The notes below the pieces were generated by a model that was not told the origin of the DNA, searched no databases, and worked only from the letters and a program-made list of their open reading frames with translations. A DNA stretch of 26,990 nt from Oleispira sp964022115 (GTDB lineage Bacteria > Pseudomonadota > Gammaproteobacteria > Pseudomonadales > Oceanobacteraceae). Both the position numbers and the translations under genes were made by a program. Below, in pieces: positions 16,537 to 24,474 of the stretch. The stretch covers positions 1-26,990 of the forward strand of contig CAXIBC010000033.1 in the NCBI GenBank assembly GCA_964022115.1, read 5' to 3'. Each line of letters opens with the position of its first letter. The first letter of the stretch is position 1.

Positions 16537-17490
16537 ATGCTAATTGGTAAACGTGAAGATTTTGATTTAAATGAAATGGCCATTTTTGTTCGCGTTGTCG
16601 AATCAGGCAGCTTCACTGGGGCAGCCAAAGCTTTAAGCTTGCCCAAGTCTACTGTTAGTCGAAAAATCACCCAATTAGAAGAACGCTTAGGGGTGCGCTT
16701 AATCCAGCGAACAACCCGAAGTCTAAGTCTGACCGATACCGGCAGTGCCTATCACGCCCATTGCGCCCGAATTCTTGGAGAAATCGAAGAAGCCAACATC
16801 GCCGTGACGCAGATGCAAAGCACCCCAACCGGAACGTTACGAATTACCGCACCGGTATTATTTGGCTCAACCGTGTTGTCCGGTTTAATTGCCGAATACA
16901 TGGAGCTTCATCCTCAAGTAAACATAGATCTGGTATTAAGTGACCAGATGTTAGATCTCGTGCAAGACGGAATTGATGTTGCGTTTCGAGTCGGCCGCTT
17001 AGAAGACTCTTCTTTAATTGGCCGCTACCTAGGCGACGTTAAAGCCATACTCTGTGCCAGCTCTGAATATGTCGACCGCTTTGGTAAACCATCACATCCC
17101 GATGATATTCAAAATCATCAGGTGATTGCCGTTACCGGAAGAACCCATTGGTCACTTAAAGGACCGGAAGCACAGGAAATTAATGTTAATTTAAAACCAC
17201 GTTTAAGAGTCAATGACCTTTCGAGTCTTTATACTCTCGCCCTATCCGGTGCAGGCATCGCAGCCTTACCCGTATTAATTGCCGCCTCAGCCATAAAAAG
17301 TAAAAATTTGGTGCCTATATTGTGTGACTGGCCCTTTGAAGCACACCCGATTCATACCCTATATGCTAGTAATAGACACCTATCCGCTAAAGTTAGAAGC
17401 TTCGTAGATTTTGTCATTGAACGAGTTAGACCTAACCCACCTTGGTTAGTCGACATGGAAGGTCATGATAAGTGTGATAATCCTTCCTAA
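16537..17490 (+). CDS. LysR-family transcriptional regulator
   Basis: This 317-aa protein is a complete LysR-type regulator. The winged-helix DNA-binding domain runs from about 12 to 70 (MAIFVRVVESGSFTGAAKAL, then STVSRKITQLEERLGVRLIQR), joined by a linker helix to a substrate-binding domain from about 95 to 300. It resembles the large group of orphan gammaproteobacterial LysR regulators (AaeR/CrgA-like). The effector and targets are unknown. The expected divergent partner is absent: the neighbour on the left is co-directional and the one on the right is convergent, with only 9 bp between stops and no terminator hairpin. A second possible start is the Met of MAIF at residue 14, but that would cut into the recognition domain's first helix. 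Confidence 0.9.
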   Translation: MLIGKREDFDLNEMAIFVRVVESGSFTGAAKALSLPKSTVSRKITQLEERLGVRLIQRTTRSLSLTDTGSAYHAHCARILGEIEEANIAVTQMQSTPTGTLRITAPVLFGSTVLSGLIAEYMELHPQVNIDLVLSDQMLDLVQDGIDVAFRVGRLEDSSLIGRYLGDVKAILCASSEYVDRFGKPSHPDDIQNHQVIAVTGRTHWSLKGPEAQEINVNLKPRLRVNDLSSLYTLALSGAGIAALPVLIAASAIKSKNLVPILCDWPFEAHPIHTLYASNRHLSAKVRSFVDFVIERVRPNPPWLVDMEGHDKCDNPS

Positions 17491-17499
17491 TAGTAAGAA

Positions 17500-18669
17500 T
17501 TAAGCGACTTTTTCTAATAGCTGAATAATCTTATGTAATTTAACAGGGGTAATAGTGCCCGATTTAAACAGACTATCAATCTGGAATAAAAAATCGTGTA
17601 GATCTTTATCCAATCTTAAACCTTCATTAAAGACTTTATTGGTTGCTAGAATAGCGTTTTCCATGGTGTTTTGTAAGCTAAGTTCTTGAGCTTCGTCCAT
17701 ACCAAAGTGCTCCATTGAGGTATCAATATCATCGGCCATGGCTTCTACAACATTAGCAATATCACGCATAACTGCTTGATAGCTTTCATCCACTGATGAC
17801 ATTAAATCTTTCATCTTTAAGGTCAGGCTACGCACTAAGTTTTTCTCTAACTCAAGACTAGCTAAGGTATCTAAGGCTTGTACCCGTGCATCTGTTCCTT
17901 GTAGCAAGGTGAGAACATTATCTTTAATCGCTGCATATTTCTTGTCGTCATTTAATGGCATGTTTTTTATTAATAACGAAACAGAACCGTAATTTATGAC
18001 TGAGCGGTGAGCAAAATCAACATAACGCCCTTGATCACTCATCTCAGTTAACAATTTAGATTCTAAGGGCTTTTCCATGCCATTAGCCTCCATGTTCTTT
18101 ATGGAGAATTGGCTGCGCAGCTGTAAGCTACATTTAATCCCATAAGACTTTAAAGCCTGAAATAATTGCATACCTAACTGATCTAAATTATTGCAATTAT
18201 TTGTCCCTAACAAAAATTGAATATTAACCCCTAGGTCACTGGTATCCGACATGGCAATAAAAGCCATTTCATTGGCTTGAGCCAGCTGATTCTTAAGCTG
18301 GTCATTGGCAATTTTATTGATGATGATACGTTCTAAACGTCGATGCAGTTCGATCGTTAGTTCACTGGTCGCCATATAATCGTCAGCACCACAATCATAC
18401 GCTGCCAAGCGTTCTTTATTACAGTCTTTTGCTGATACAAAAATAATAGGAATATCATATTCCGACTTAATCAGCCGGCAAATATCTGAGGTAAAAATAG
18501 CAGGGCACGTCATATCCACCAATACTAGCTGATATGAGTTTTCGCTTAGGATTTTCATACATTGTGCTTGCTCACTAGTCAGCACGGCATTAAATGACGG
18601 ATCTAGATAATCCACTAATGCCTGTTCATTATCACAACCTAAAATTACAATCGAATAGCTAACGTCCAT
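17500..18669 (-). CDS. Response-regulator-like protein with degenerate receiver domain
   Basis: The first 115 residues of this 389-aa protein form a CheY-like receiver fold. Asp52 (QLVLVDMTCP) is at the phosphorylation site and Ser79 (FVSAKD) takes the usual Thr/Ser position. The metal-binding acidic pair is reduced to Asp13 in GCDNE. The conserved Lys-Pro after GADDY is replaced by Thr-Ser (GADDYMATSE), so normal phospho-signalling is doubtful. Residues 120-389 have no output domain that I recognise; they contain charged and coiled-coil-like helices, a strongly acidic helical stretch (EAMADDIDTSMEHFGMDEAQE) and no HTH, GGDEF or EAL motif. The gene follows the MalT-like regulator on the same strand, 110 bp later. 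Its ribosome-binding region lies inside an inverted repeat described separately. I infer protein-protein signalling. Confidence 0.75.
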   Translation of the reverse strand: MDVSYSIVILGCDNEQALVDYLDPSFNAVLTSEQAQCMKILSENSYQLVLVDMTCPAIFTSDICRLIKSEYDIPIIFVSAKDCNKERLAAYDCGADDYMATSELTIELHRRLERIIINKIANDQLKNQLAQANEMAFIAMSDTSDLGVNIQFLLGTNNCNNLDQLGMQLFQALKSYGIKCSLQLRSQFSIKNMEANGMEKPLESKLLTEMSDQGRYVDFAHRSVINYGSVSLLIKNMPLNDDKKYAAIKDNVLTLLQGTDARVQALDTLASLELEKNLVRSLTLKMKDLMSSVDESYQAVMRDIANVVEAMADDIDTSMEHFGMDEAQELSLQNTMENAILATNKVFNEGLRLDKDLHDFLFQIDSLFKSGTITPVKLHKIIQLLEKVA

Positions 18670-18674
18670 GCCAA

Positions 18675-18723
18675 CCCCATACCTATTTATTAAACAACTC
18701 TATCAATAGGTATAGACATGGGG
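18675..18723 (-). promoter_or_regulatory. Inverted repeat masking the ribosome site of the receiver gene
   Basis: Read on the minus strand, CCCC (18723-18720), a six-base bulge and ATACCTATT (18713-18705) pair with AATAGGTAT (18687-18679) followed by GGGG (18678-18675), around a 17-base loop. The 3' arm ends five bases before the ATG at 18669 and includes the only purine-rich ribosome-site candidates (AGG, GGGG). In mRNA this 13-bp stem would hide the start region. It may be a translational switch, or a DNA operator with the same symmetry. Confidence 0.55.
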
Positions 18724-18779
18724 AGATTAGCTTGCCAATTTTTACTGCACATTTATTGATCAGTGCAACCTAAGTCAGC

Positions 18780-21494
18780 TTAAATAATGGTCAACTCACG
18801 CGCCTTCACGATAGCTTGTGTTCTACTTTTAGCTCCCAGCTTAGCATTAATCTTACGGGCATGAGTTTTAACCGTATGCAACGAAATGTAGAGCCGATCA
18901 GCAATCTCTTGGTTCGAGAAACCTTCGGCAATGAGTATTAATACCTCACGCTCACGTACGCTTAAATTTGAAGGTTCATTAAGTGAATAGGGTTTTAAAC
19001 GCTCTTCTAATGCCACAGATGACTTCTGATGATTCATCACATCTAACGACATTCCTTTTACCAAGGGGCGTAAATCCAGCGTGATATTTTCTTTTCTAGC
19101 AAAGTTCTGACCTTGCTGCCAAGCTTGCTCTGCTAGCCTAGGTTCACCCAGCGCCAGGTAAATCGCAGCATTAAACTGCAGCGCGGCTAATTGAATAATG
19201 CCCGCTTGGCCATGCTCCATTAACGAGGTTAATAATTTTTGTGCTTGTAAAGGGTCATTATTTTTAAATAACAACCGAGCTCGAGTTAAGCGAAATAGAC
19301 CCGGCTGCATAGGAAATAATTCAGGACTTAGCTCTGTATGCGCAATACCGTCTAAGCATTGCGCTGCTCTGTCCCACTTATCTAATGCCATCCAGACATT
19401 TGCTTTAACAATAGCAATCCACGACTGATACACTTGTGGCGCCACTCGCCAACGTTGCATCAAGCGCTCTGCTTGCGCTAATACATTTAGCGCCGCTTCA
19501 TTATTTTCCTCTGACATATGTATTAACGTTAACAAGCTGTAGCCGTACAAAACGATCACATCACGGCACTGATTAGCCTCATCGATACCGCAATAAGCAT
19601 CCTGCTTAGCATTTAAGCTATCCCCTTGTAACCAACGAATAAAAGCACGATACAAGGTCAACCGAGCACGAGGGAATAATCGATCTTGATTAGGCAGTTC
19701 ACGAGTTAAGATAAGACCTTGCTCTACGACTTCCGCACTGCGAGCAAAATTCCCGCGGAACATTTCAACTCGGGCATAATCAAACAATGCTAAGACTTCT
19801 AAACCGGTCGCATTAAACTGTCGTGCAACATCAATTTCAAGCCGATTCCAGACTCTCGCGGCTTCTGGCTTTTTACACGCTAGTTCAATACTCGTCAGGG
19901 TTGAGCACATCAATACTCGTACTGCAAAACGATCTTTAGGTAGCTCCCTTAACGCGAATTCGCATAAACTTCTGGCCTCATCCCCACCTTCACTTCGAGC
20001 CAGAAAGCCTTTAATAGCAATCAGTTGCCCAGGGTAAGCCAGCTCTATGGCCGATACATCTATGCGTTGTAATAATTCTGTTGCCATCGAGTACTGATAG
20101 GTTAATAACAAGCTCCAAATATATACCAGCTGTAAACGAATAGAGCGTGACAGTATCTCTTCACCCGCAACATCACACCAAGCTAGCACTGAGGCGAAAT
20201 CTAAATCTGCAATAATTTGATCAATTTCTGTTTCTATCCATTGCACGGCCTCATCGGTTAACTTACCTAACCGAGCATGCTGCAGGGCTTCAATACGAAA
20301 GCCGTGCTGCTGCAAATACTGAAAAGCCTTAAGGTGCAGCCTAATAATGTGCTGTTCGCTATTATATTGAGCTAATAGCTCAGCTAATAAAGGGTGTAAG
20401 CTATACCAGCCTGAACGTCTATCCAGACTTACGATAAAAATATTATGATGGATTAATTGTTGAATCCAAAAACCGCTATCCTCAATGCCTAAAACCTGAT
20501 TACACAAGTTTTCATTAAAGCTATTTAGCGGTGCTATTTTTATTAAAAAGTCTTTTAATTTCGGATCTAAACTATTTAATACTTCGCCTATTAAATAATC
20601 ACGAATATCCTCTCTTTCATCTAGGTGAGATTCTGGGAAATCATTTTTTTCATCTTGGTTTGCCAACCATAACCCTAATCCCGCAGGCCAGCCTTGCATG
20701 CGCTGCATTAACATAAGCGCTTGCTGTTGGTCTTTCCTAGCCGACTGTTCCAACCATTGACTGATATCTTGCAGATTAAAAACCAGCTCTCTTTGCTTAA
20801 TAAATTCAAGTTCAGGATCAAGCCTCAATCGCCCAAGAGCAACAGGAATATAGCGTGAAGATAAGATCAAGCGTAAATTATCCACTAGATGTGTCATCAG
20901 GTAATGCACCACTTGCCAAGCCTTTGCATCATCTATGTGGTGTACATTATCGAGTACCAGAACGATCGGAGAATTAAGATCTTTCAATTCATCTAATAAA
21001 AGTATTAATACTTCCTCACTAGGAATACTGCCTTGTTCAACGAGTGAAGACCAATGAGCTAAAGCATCGGTCGCCGTGCCAGGAAGTGTTTTATTAATCG
21101 CTTCTAATAAGTGGCGTAATAAAAATGCACTATGGTTATCTTTAGCATCTAACGTTAACCAGATTCCTAGCGCTTTATTACCTGCTATTTTATTAGTGAA
21201 CCAGTCACTTATAAGCACACTTTTGCCGTATCCTGCTGGGGCTAAAAGCCAAGTAATCGCTTTACCATGGTCTAATTTGTTAAGTACATCAGGGCGTACC
21301 AAATAATGTTTTGGCACCTCAATCGGTTTGCTTTTTGTCGCAACCCAAGATGATAAAATCTTTTGATCAAGCTTTGATAACCAAGCTTGCTGATCTAAGT
21401 TAAATGACGCAGTTTTCATCAGTGTCATACGCTTATTATATTTGTAATGGGTATTTGGCCACCGAGTATCGGGCCTATAAAGAAGGTCATACAA
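18780..21494 (-). CDS. MalT-like STAND ATPase LuxR-family regulator
   Basis: This 904-aa protein is a large ATP-dependent LuxR regulator. The Walker A APAGYGKS lies at 85-92, a Walker B-like LVLDNVHHIDD follows, the middle third is helical and TPR/SARP-like, and residues 844-904 are a LuxR helix-turn-helix (LSVREREVLILIAEGFSNQEIADRLY, HTVKTHARKIN). MalT-type proteins oligomerise on ligand and ATP binding and activate promoters; the inducer here is unknown. I take TTG at 21494 as start because AAGGAG (21505-21500) lies five bases upstream. The ATGs at 21428 and 21419 have no good ribosome site, but the first 25 residues look unlike the family, so a shorter protein remains possible. The gene follows groEL behind a terminator, so it needs its own promoter in a space of about 90 bp. 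Confidence 0.88.
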   Translation of the reverse strand: MYDLLYRPDTRWPNTHYKYNKRMTLMKTASFNLDQQAWLSKLDQKILSSWVATKSKPIEVPKHYLVRPDVLNKLDHGKAITWLLAPAGYGKSVLISDWFTNKIAGNKALGIWLTLDAKDNHSAFLLRHLLEAINKTLPGTATDALAHWSSLVEQGSIPSEEVLILLLDELKDLNSPIVLVLDNVHHIDDAKAWQVVHYLMTHLVDNLRLILSSRYIPVALGRLRLDPELEFIKQRELVFNLQDISQWLEQSARKDQQQALMLMQRMQGWPAGLGLWLANQDEKNDFPESHLDEREDIRDYLIGEVLNSLDPKLKDFLIKIAPLNSFNENLCNQVLGIEDSGFWIQQLIHHNIFIVSLDRRSGWYSLHPLLAELLAQYNSEQHIIRLHLKAFQYLQQHGFRIEALQHARLGKLTDEAVQWIETEIDQIIADLDFASVLAWCDVAGEEILSRSIRLQLVYIWSLLLTYQYSMATELLQRIDVSAIELAYPGQLIAIKGFLARSEGGDEARSLCEFALRELPKDRFAVRVLMCSTLTSIELACKKPEAARVWNRLEIDVARQFNATGLEVLALFDYARVEMFRGNFARSAEVVEQGLILTRELPNQDRLFPRARLTLYRAFIRWLQGDSLNAKQDAYCGIDEANQCRDVIVLYGYSLLTLIHMSEENNEAALNVLAQAERLMQRWRVAPQVYQSWIAIVKANVWMALDKWDRAAQCLDGIAHTELSPELFPMQPGLFRLTRARLLFKNNDPLQAQKLLTSLMEHGQAGIIQLAALQFNAAIYLALGEPRLAEQAWQQGQNFARKENITLDLRPLVKGMSLDVMNHQKSSVALEERLKPYSLNEPSNLSVREREVLILIAEGFSNQEIADRLYISLHTVKTHARKINAKLGAKSRTQAIVKARELTII

Positions 21495-21499
21495 TCACG

Positions 21500-21505
21500 C
21501 TCCTT
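21500..21505 (-). promoter_or_regulatory. Ribosome-binding site deciding the TTG start
   Basis: A consensus AAGGAG on the minus strand is followed by five bases and a TTG codon in frame with the MalT-like gene. A GTG in between is out of frame and soon meets a stop. Confidence 0.55.
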
Positions 21506-21580
21506 GTTTGAACTCAAGATTACATTCCATTTAGTAACATTAAATTACACGAATGACAGTCTTTTTCATATCGAGCTGTA

Positions 21581-21614
21581 AAAAAAAGCCGTATCCCAAA
21601 GAGATACGGCTTTT
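21581..21614 (-). terminator. Rho-independent terminator of groESL
   Basis: On the minus strand AAAAGCCGTATC (21614-21603) pairs with GATACGGCTTTT (21595-21584) around a 7-base loop and runs into a longer T-tract. It lies about 27 bp past the groEL stop and separates the chaperonin operon from the MalT-like gene. Confidence 0.92.
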
Positions 21615-21640
21615 CAGAGAGGGTATGTATCGCAGTGCGA

Positions 21641-23290
21641 TTACATCATGCCAGGCATGCCGCCCATACCACCCATGCCGCCCATATCAGGCATACCGCC
21701 TGCAGCACCCTCTTCAGCAGGAATATCAGCCACCATAGCTTCGGTCGTGATCATAAGACCAGCGATAGACGCTGCAGCCTGTAGAGAAGAGCGCGTTACT
21801 TTAGCAGGATCTAGGATACCCATAGCAATCATATCGCCATATTCACCACTAGCGGCGTTAAAACCAAAGCTGCCTTCCCCCGCTTTTACTTTATCGACAA
21901 CAACAGAGCCTTCCGCACCCGCATTACCAGCGATTTGACGAATAGGGGCTTCCATGGCGCGTAATGCCAAAGCAATACCGACGTTCTGGTCTTCGTTATC
22001 ACCTTCTACTTGTACCGATGAAAGGGCGCGAACTAGAGCAACCCCCCCCCCAGCAACGACACCTTCTTCAACCGCAGCGCGTGTTGCATGAAGTGCATCG
22101 TCAACACGGTCTTTCTTCTCTTTCATTTCCATTTCGCTGCCTGCACCCACCTTGATTACGGCAACACCGCCAGCAAGTTTAGCAACACGTTCTTGTAACT
22201 TTTCAACATCGTAATCCGATGTCGAGCTAGCGATTTCTGCACGAATTTGCTCAACGCGAGCTGAAACAGACTCTTCAGAACCAGCACCATCAACAATCAC
22301 AGTATTTTCTTTGTCGATAACAACCTTGCTCGCCGTTCCTAAAGTGGCAGGATCTGCTGTTTCTAAAGACATACCTAGTTCTTCAGAAATAACCTGACCA
22401 CCGGTTAAGATCGCAAGATCTTGCAACATCGCTTTACGACGATCACCAAAACCTGGGGCTTTAACGGCAGCAACCTTGAACGTGCCACGTAAGTTGTTCA
22501 CTACCAATGTTGCTAGCGCTTGGCCTTCAACATCTTCCGCAACGATCAATAACGGACGACCAGACTTAGCGACGTTTTCAAGAATAGGTAACAATTCTTG
22601 TAGGTTATCAATTTTCTTATCAACCAGTAGGATTAATGGGTTTTCCAATTCTACCGTCATTTTTTCTTGGTTATTAATGAAGTACGGAGACAAGTAACCA
22701 CGATCGAACTGCATGCCTTCTACAACATCCAGCTCATCTTCAAGGCCTTTGCCTTCTTCAACGGTAATCACACCTTCTTTACCAACTTTTTCCATGGCTT
22801 CAGCGATTAAACGGCCAACAGTTTCATCAGCGTTGGCAGAGATAGTACCGACCTGAGCGATGGCTTTGGTATCAGAGCAAGGTTGAGACTGTTCTTTAAT
22901 AGAGGCAACAACCGCGGCGGTCGCTTTATCAATACCGCGTTTAAGGTCCATAGGGTTCATGCCAGCAGCAACCGACTTCAAACCTTCGTTAATGATCGCT
23001 TGAGCCAATACAGTTGCCGTGGTCGTGCCGTCACCGGCCTGGTCGTTCGCTTGCGAAGCGACTTCTTTAACCATCTGCGCGCCCATGTTTTCGAACTTGT
23101 CTTTTAATTCGATTTCACGAGCTACAGAAACACCATCTTTAGTAATGGTAGGTGAGCCAAAAGATTTTTCTAAAACAACATTACGACCTTTAGGCCCTAG
23201 AGTAACTTTTACCGCGTCGGCTAATACGTTTACACCAGCCAACATTTTTGCGCGTGCGCTATCACCAAATAATACGTCTTTAGCAGTCAT
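21641..23290 (-). CDS. groL: Chaperonin GroEL (Hsp60)
   Basis: This 549-aa protein is a full-length group I chaperonin subunit. It opens with the typical AKDVLFGDSARAKML. The nucleotide pocket shows LGPKGRNVVL, Asp52 and GDGTTTATVLAQ with Asp87. The signature AAVEEGVVAGGGVAL is present, and the tail ends in the GGM repeats and a terminal MM. It forms the double heptamer ring that folds proteins in the cytoplasm with GroES. It is second in the groES-groEL operon, 48 bp after groES, and ends at a strong terminator. One oddity is a run of ten G (C10 on the plus strand, 22042-22051) coding the GGG of the signature; its frame is intact. Confidence 0.99.
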   Translation of the reverse strand: MTAKDVLFGDSARAKMLAGVNVLADAVKVTLGPKGRNVVLEKSFGSPTITKDGVSVAREIELKDKFENMGAQMVKEVASQANDQAGDGTTTATVLAQAIINEGLKSVAAGMNPMDLKRGIDKATAAVVASIKEQSQPCSDTKAIAQVGTISANADETVGRLIAEAMEKVGKEGVITVEEGKGLEDELDVVEGMQFDRGYLSPYFINNQEKMTVELENPLILLVDKKIDNLQELLPILENVAKSGRPLLIVAEDVEGQALATLVVNNLRGTFKVAAVKAPGFGDRRKAMLQDLAILTGGQVISEELGMSLETADPATLGTASKVVIDKENTVIVDGAGSEESVSARVEQIRAEIASSTSDYDVEKLQERVAKLAGGVAVIKVGAGSEMEMKEKKDRVDDALHATRAAVEEGVVAGGGVALVRALSSVQVEGDNEDQNVGIALALRAMEAPIRQIAGNAGAEGSVVVDKVKAGEGSFGFNAASGEYGDMIAMGILDPAKVTRSSLQAAASIAGLMITTEAMVADIPAEEGAAGGMPDMGGMGGMGGMPGMM

Positions 23291-23338
23291 GATTTTTCCT
23301 TATAATTTATGTATACAATATAAAAGTGAGTGTAATAG

Positions 23339-23632
23339 TTACGCTTCAAGAACGCCGTAGATATCACTTTCATTCAAAATCAATAATTCTTCACCATCAA
23401 TATCAATGGTATTTTGACCAGAGTACTTACCGAAAACAACCACATCGCCTTCTTTAACCGCTAAGGCTTGGACATCACCATTATTCAAAATACGACCTAC
23501 TCCAACAGCAACGACTTCACCCTGATTTGGTTTTTCAGCCGCAGCACCCGGTAGGATAATTCCACCTGCAGTTGCTTGCTCTTCTTCTTTGCGGCGAACA
23601 ACGATACGGTCGTGTAATGGACGGATTTTCAT
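23339..23632 (-). CDS. groS: Co-chaperonin GroES (Hsp10)
   Basis: This 97-aa protein is a complete GroES. MKIRPLHDRIVVRR begins the fold, the mobile loop EEEQATAGGIILPGAA (about 16-31) with GGIIL contacts GroEL, and the chain ends with EELLILNESDIYGVLEA. Seven copies cap the GroEL ring and close the folding chamber. It leads the operon and lies downstream of a sigma-32 promoter. A GGAG-type ribosome site (TTGGAGAGAC) precedes the ATG. Confidence 0.99.
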   Translation of the reverse strand: MKIRPLHDRIVVRRKEEEQATAGGIILPGAAAEKPNQGEVVAVGVGRILNNGDVQALAVKEGDVVVFGKYSGQNTIDIDGEELLILNESDIYGVLEA

Positions 23633-23710
23633 TTGCTAGTCTCTCCAACTGTTTGCTTCAATGGATAAACAGAGGCTAAATGTCTCTGCCATAAAATAGG
23701 ATGATTATTT

Positions 23711-23737
23711 AATAGGGCCTTTCACTCGGATTTCAAC
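23711..23737 (-). promoter_or_regulatory. Sigma-32 heat-shock promoter of groESL
   Basis: On the minus strand GTTGAAA (23737-23731) is a good match to the heat-shock -35 CTTGAAA. After 13 bases comes CCCTATT (23717-23711), close to the -10 consensus CCCCATnT. It sits just after the fxsA stop, about 80 bp before the groES ATG, where the heat-shock promoter is expected. Confidence 0.8.
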
Positions 23738-23755
23738 AGCCCATCGAAAAAAATT

Positions 23756-24238
23756 CTACTTATCGTCTTTGCTGTACTCACCTTCTATGGTGATGTTTCC
23801 TTGGGATCGACTCGATGTTGAATTAACATCTTTAAATGTCCCTTGTTGGAAATCTGCACTCGACTGAAAACTGCTGCTGGTCATCATTCGTGGGGTGATA
23901 AAAGCGATCACTTTATGTACAAGGGCTTTACGTGTAGCCGGTACCAATAATGTAAAGCCGACGGCATCGGTGACAAAACCTGGGGTTAATAATAAGGCCC
24001 CAGCTAAGGCTAATAGAAATCCTTCCGCCAGCTCTTGCGCAGGAATTTTCCCTTGCTGCATCTTCTGATTAGCGCGTAATAAAGTACTAATGCCTTGCCG
24101 ACGTAATAACTTAACCCCAACAAATGCTGTAATAATAATTAAACCTAAGGTATAGCCAATACCAATAAAGCTGTTCACTTTTAATATAACGGCAAGTTCA
24201 ATTAATGGAATGATGATGAAAATAATTAATAATGGCAT
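23756..24238 (-). CDS. fxsA: FxsA family membrane protein
   Basis: This 160-aa protein matches FxsA: an N-terminal hydrophobic segment with PLIELAVILKV, a second helix GYTLGLIIITAFVGVKLLRRQG, the loop QELAEGFLLALAGALLLTPGFVTDAVGF, and a polar Ser-rich C-terminal tail. E. coli FxsA is an inner-membrane protein whose overproduction relieves F-plasmid exclusion of phage T7; its normal role is unclear. It commonly lies next to groES-groEL, as here. GGAG lies six bases before the ATG. No terminator separates it from groES, so read-through into the chaperonins is possible besides their own promoter. Confidence 0.92.
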   Translation of the reverse strand: MPLLIIFIIIPLIELAVILKVNSFIGIGYTLGLIIITAFVGVKLLRRQGISTLLRANQKMQQGKIPAQELAEGFLLALAGALLLTPGFVTDAVGFTLLVPATRKALVHKVIAFITPRMMTSSSFQSSADFQQGTFKDVNSTSSRSQGNITIEGEYSKDDK

Positions 24239-24423
24239 GTTGTTCTCCTATAACCCTGACTAAGATGGGCACTCTAACGTATATTTCAAGCCCATTTTGA
24301 TACTAATGGCCCTACAACCCCATGCGTTAGTTAAGAATCGTCTAATAAAGCCTCTGCTAATTCTTACTTAAGGTTATTATTAGTCTTTTTTGAACCTTTA
24401 CTTCTTTGCTGGCTCAAGGTGTC

Positions 24424-24429
24424 TATAAT
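24424..24429 (+). promoter_or_regulatory. Possible -10 box for the SDR operon
   Basis: A perfect TATAAT lies 45 bp upstream of the preferred SDR start. The -35 at 17-bp spacing (CTTCTT) is poor, so this is a tentative promoter. It would lie inside the coding frame if the longer start at 24406 were used, which argues for the shorter protein. Confidence 0.4.
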
Positions 24430-24474
24430 GGCTGTATTCAAAAGACTTACTGCGACTCACTGAGGGATTTTCTT

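Noticed and set aside
21648..23360. Several plus-strand open frames opposite groEL and groES
   Set aside because: They are antisense shadows of highly conserved chaperonin genes, with proline-rich, low-complexity translations typical of reverse-strand groEL.
24406..24474. Longer SDR start at ATG 24406
   Set aside because: It would include a TATAAT -10 box in the coding frame and add 23 atypical residues; GAGGGA supports the ATG at 24475.
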